From contig JAHJGX010000167.1 in the NCBI GenBank assembly GCA_018824205.1, positions 1-41,120 of the forward strand: DNA of 41,120 nt, written 5' to 3'. The position numbers and the translations under genes were made by a program. This DNA comes from a bacterium (GTDB lineage Bacteria; Fidelibacterota; UBA2242). Below the pieces are notes generated by a model. It had not been told where the DNA came from. It ran no database searches and saw nothing but the letters and a program-made list of their open reading frames with translations. Below are positions 41,111-41,120 of the stretch, piece by piece; position 1 is the stretch's first letter, and the number at the start of each line of letters is the position of its first letter.

Positions 41111-41120
41111 TATTATAAAC

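Noticed and set aside
1-41120. tRNA genes, rRNA, CRISPR arrays, insertion sequences, phage genes
   Set aside because: No T-loop GGTTCGAATCC-type motif outside coding genes, no regularly spaced repeats, no transposase or integrase frames were seen. RNA genes without strong primary motifs could be missed by eye.

Overview
This window is a bacterial chromosome segment that very probably carries the replication origin. dnaA (leftward) and the rpmH-rnpA-yidD-yidC-mnmE-mnmG cluster (rightward) diverge from a 586-base intergenic region at 28059-28644. That region holds several DnaA-box-like nonamers, AT-rich sequence and a perfect -10 box for dnaA. Everything right of it (28.6-41.1 kb) is on the + strand, co-oriented with a fork leaving this origin. 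The organism looks like a Gram-negative member of the FCB group (Calditrichaeota/Marinimicrobia/KSB1/Ignavibacteria-like; the phylum cannot be fixed by eye). The evidence is a C-terminal sorting domain of the type IX secretion kind (QNYPNPFN motif) on a large FN3 protein, and several periplasmic or outer-membrane proteins. The ssb promoter is a textbook -35/-10 (TTGACA-17-TATTAT), which argues against a Bacteroidota-proper promoter code.

Layout from left to right. 1-2.9 kb: a CNT nucleoside transporter cut by the window edge, then adk and coaE. 3.0-6.4 kb: a secreted protein with about nine FN3-like repeats and a sorting tail. 6.4-8.4 kb (minus): a gamma-glutamylcyclotransferase-like protein and tryptophanase. 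8.5-11.9 kb (minus): a module of ABC-2 exporter, LolA-like periplasmic protein, PadR regulator and small two-helix membrane protein. 12.0-13.6 kb (minus): the YifB/ComM AAA+ ATPase. 13.8-16.3 kb: two tandem, paralogous PDZ proteins with beta-rich C-terminal domains. 16.5-19.7 kb: a DUF4390-like protein, an NtrY-like sensor kinase and an NtrC/NtrX-like sigma-54 activator. 19.7-21.7 kb (minus): plsX and queG. 21.8-22.4 kb: a thioredoxin-type arsenate reductase ending in a strong terminator. 22.4-24.2 kb (minus): an unrecognised P-loop protein paired with a ten-helix transporter. 24.5-26.1 kb: a TGS/uridine-kinase fusion. 26.1-28.1 kb (minus): ssb and dnaA. 28.6-41.1 kb: rpmH, rnpA, yidD, yidC, mnmE, mnmG, mfd and three SurA/parvulin-like genes.

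The most notable observations concern sites rather than single genes. First, two parS sites for the ParB partition protein (one perfect 16-bp palindrome, one with a single mismatch) sit in the first codons of mnmG and mfd and encode the same N-terminal peptide, MFHVK, although parA and parB are absent from the window. Second, the PDZ pair is preceded by a near-consensus sigma-54 promoter and followed by a two-component system whose activator has an intact GAFTGA loop, so the block 13.8-19.7 kb may be a self-contained envelope-response locus. Third, rnpA overlaps rpmH by 62 bases if its only ATG is used, and the whole rpmH-yidC block is overlapped gene on gene. I saw no tRNA, rRNA, CRISPR, insertion sequence or phage gene.
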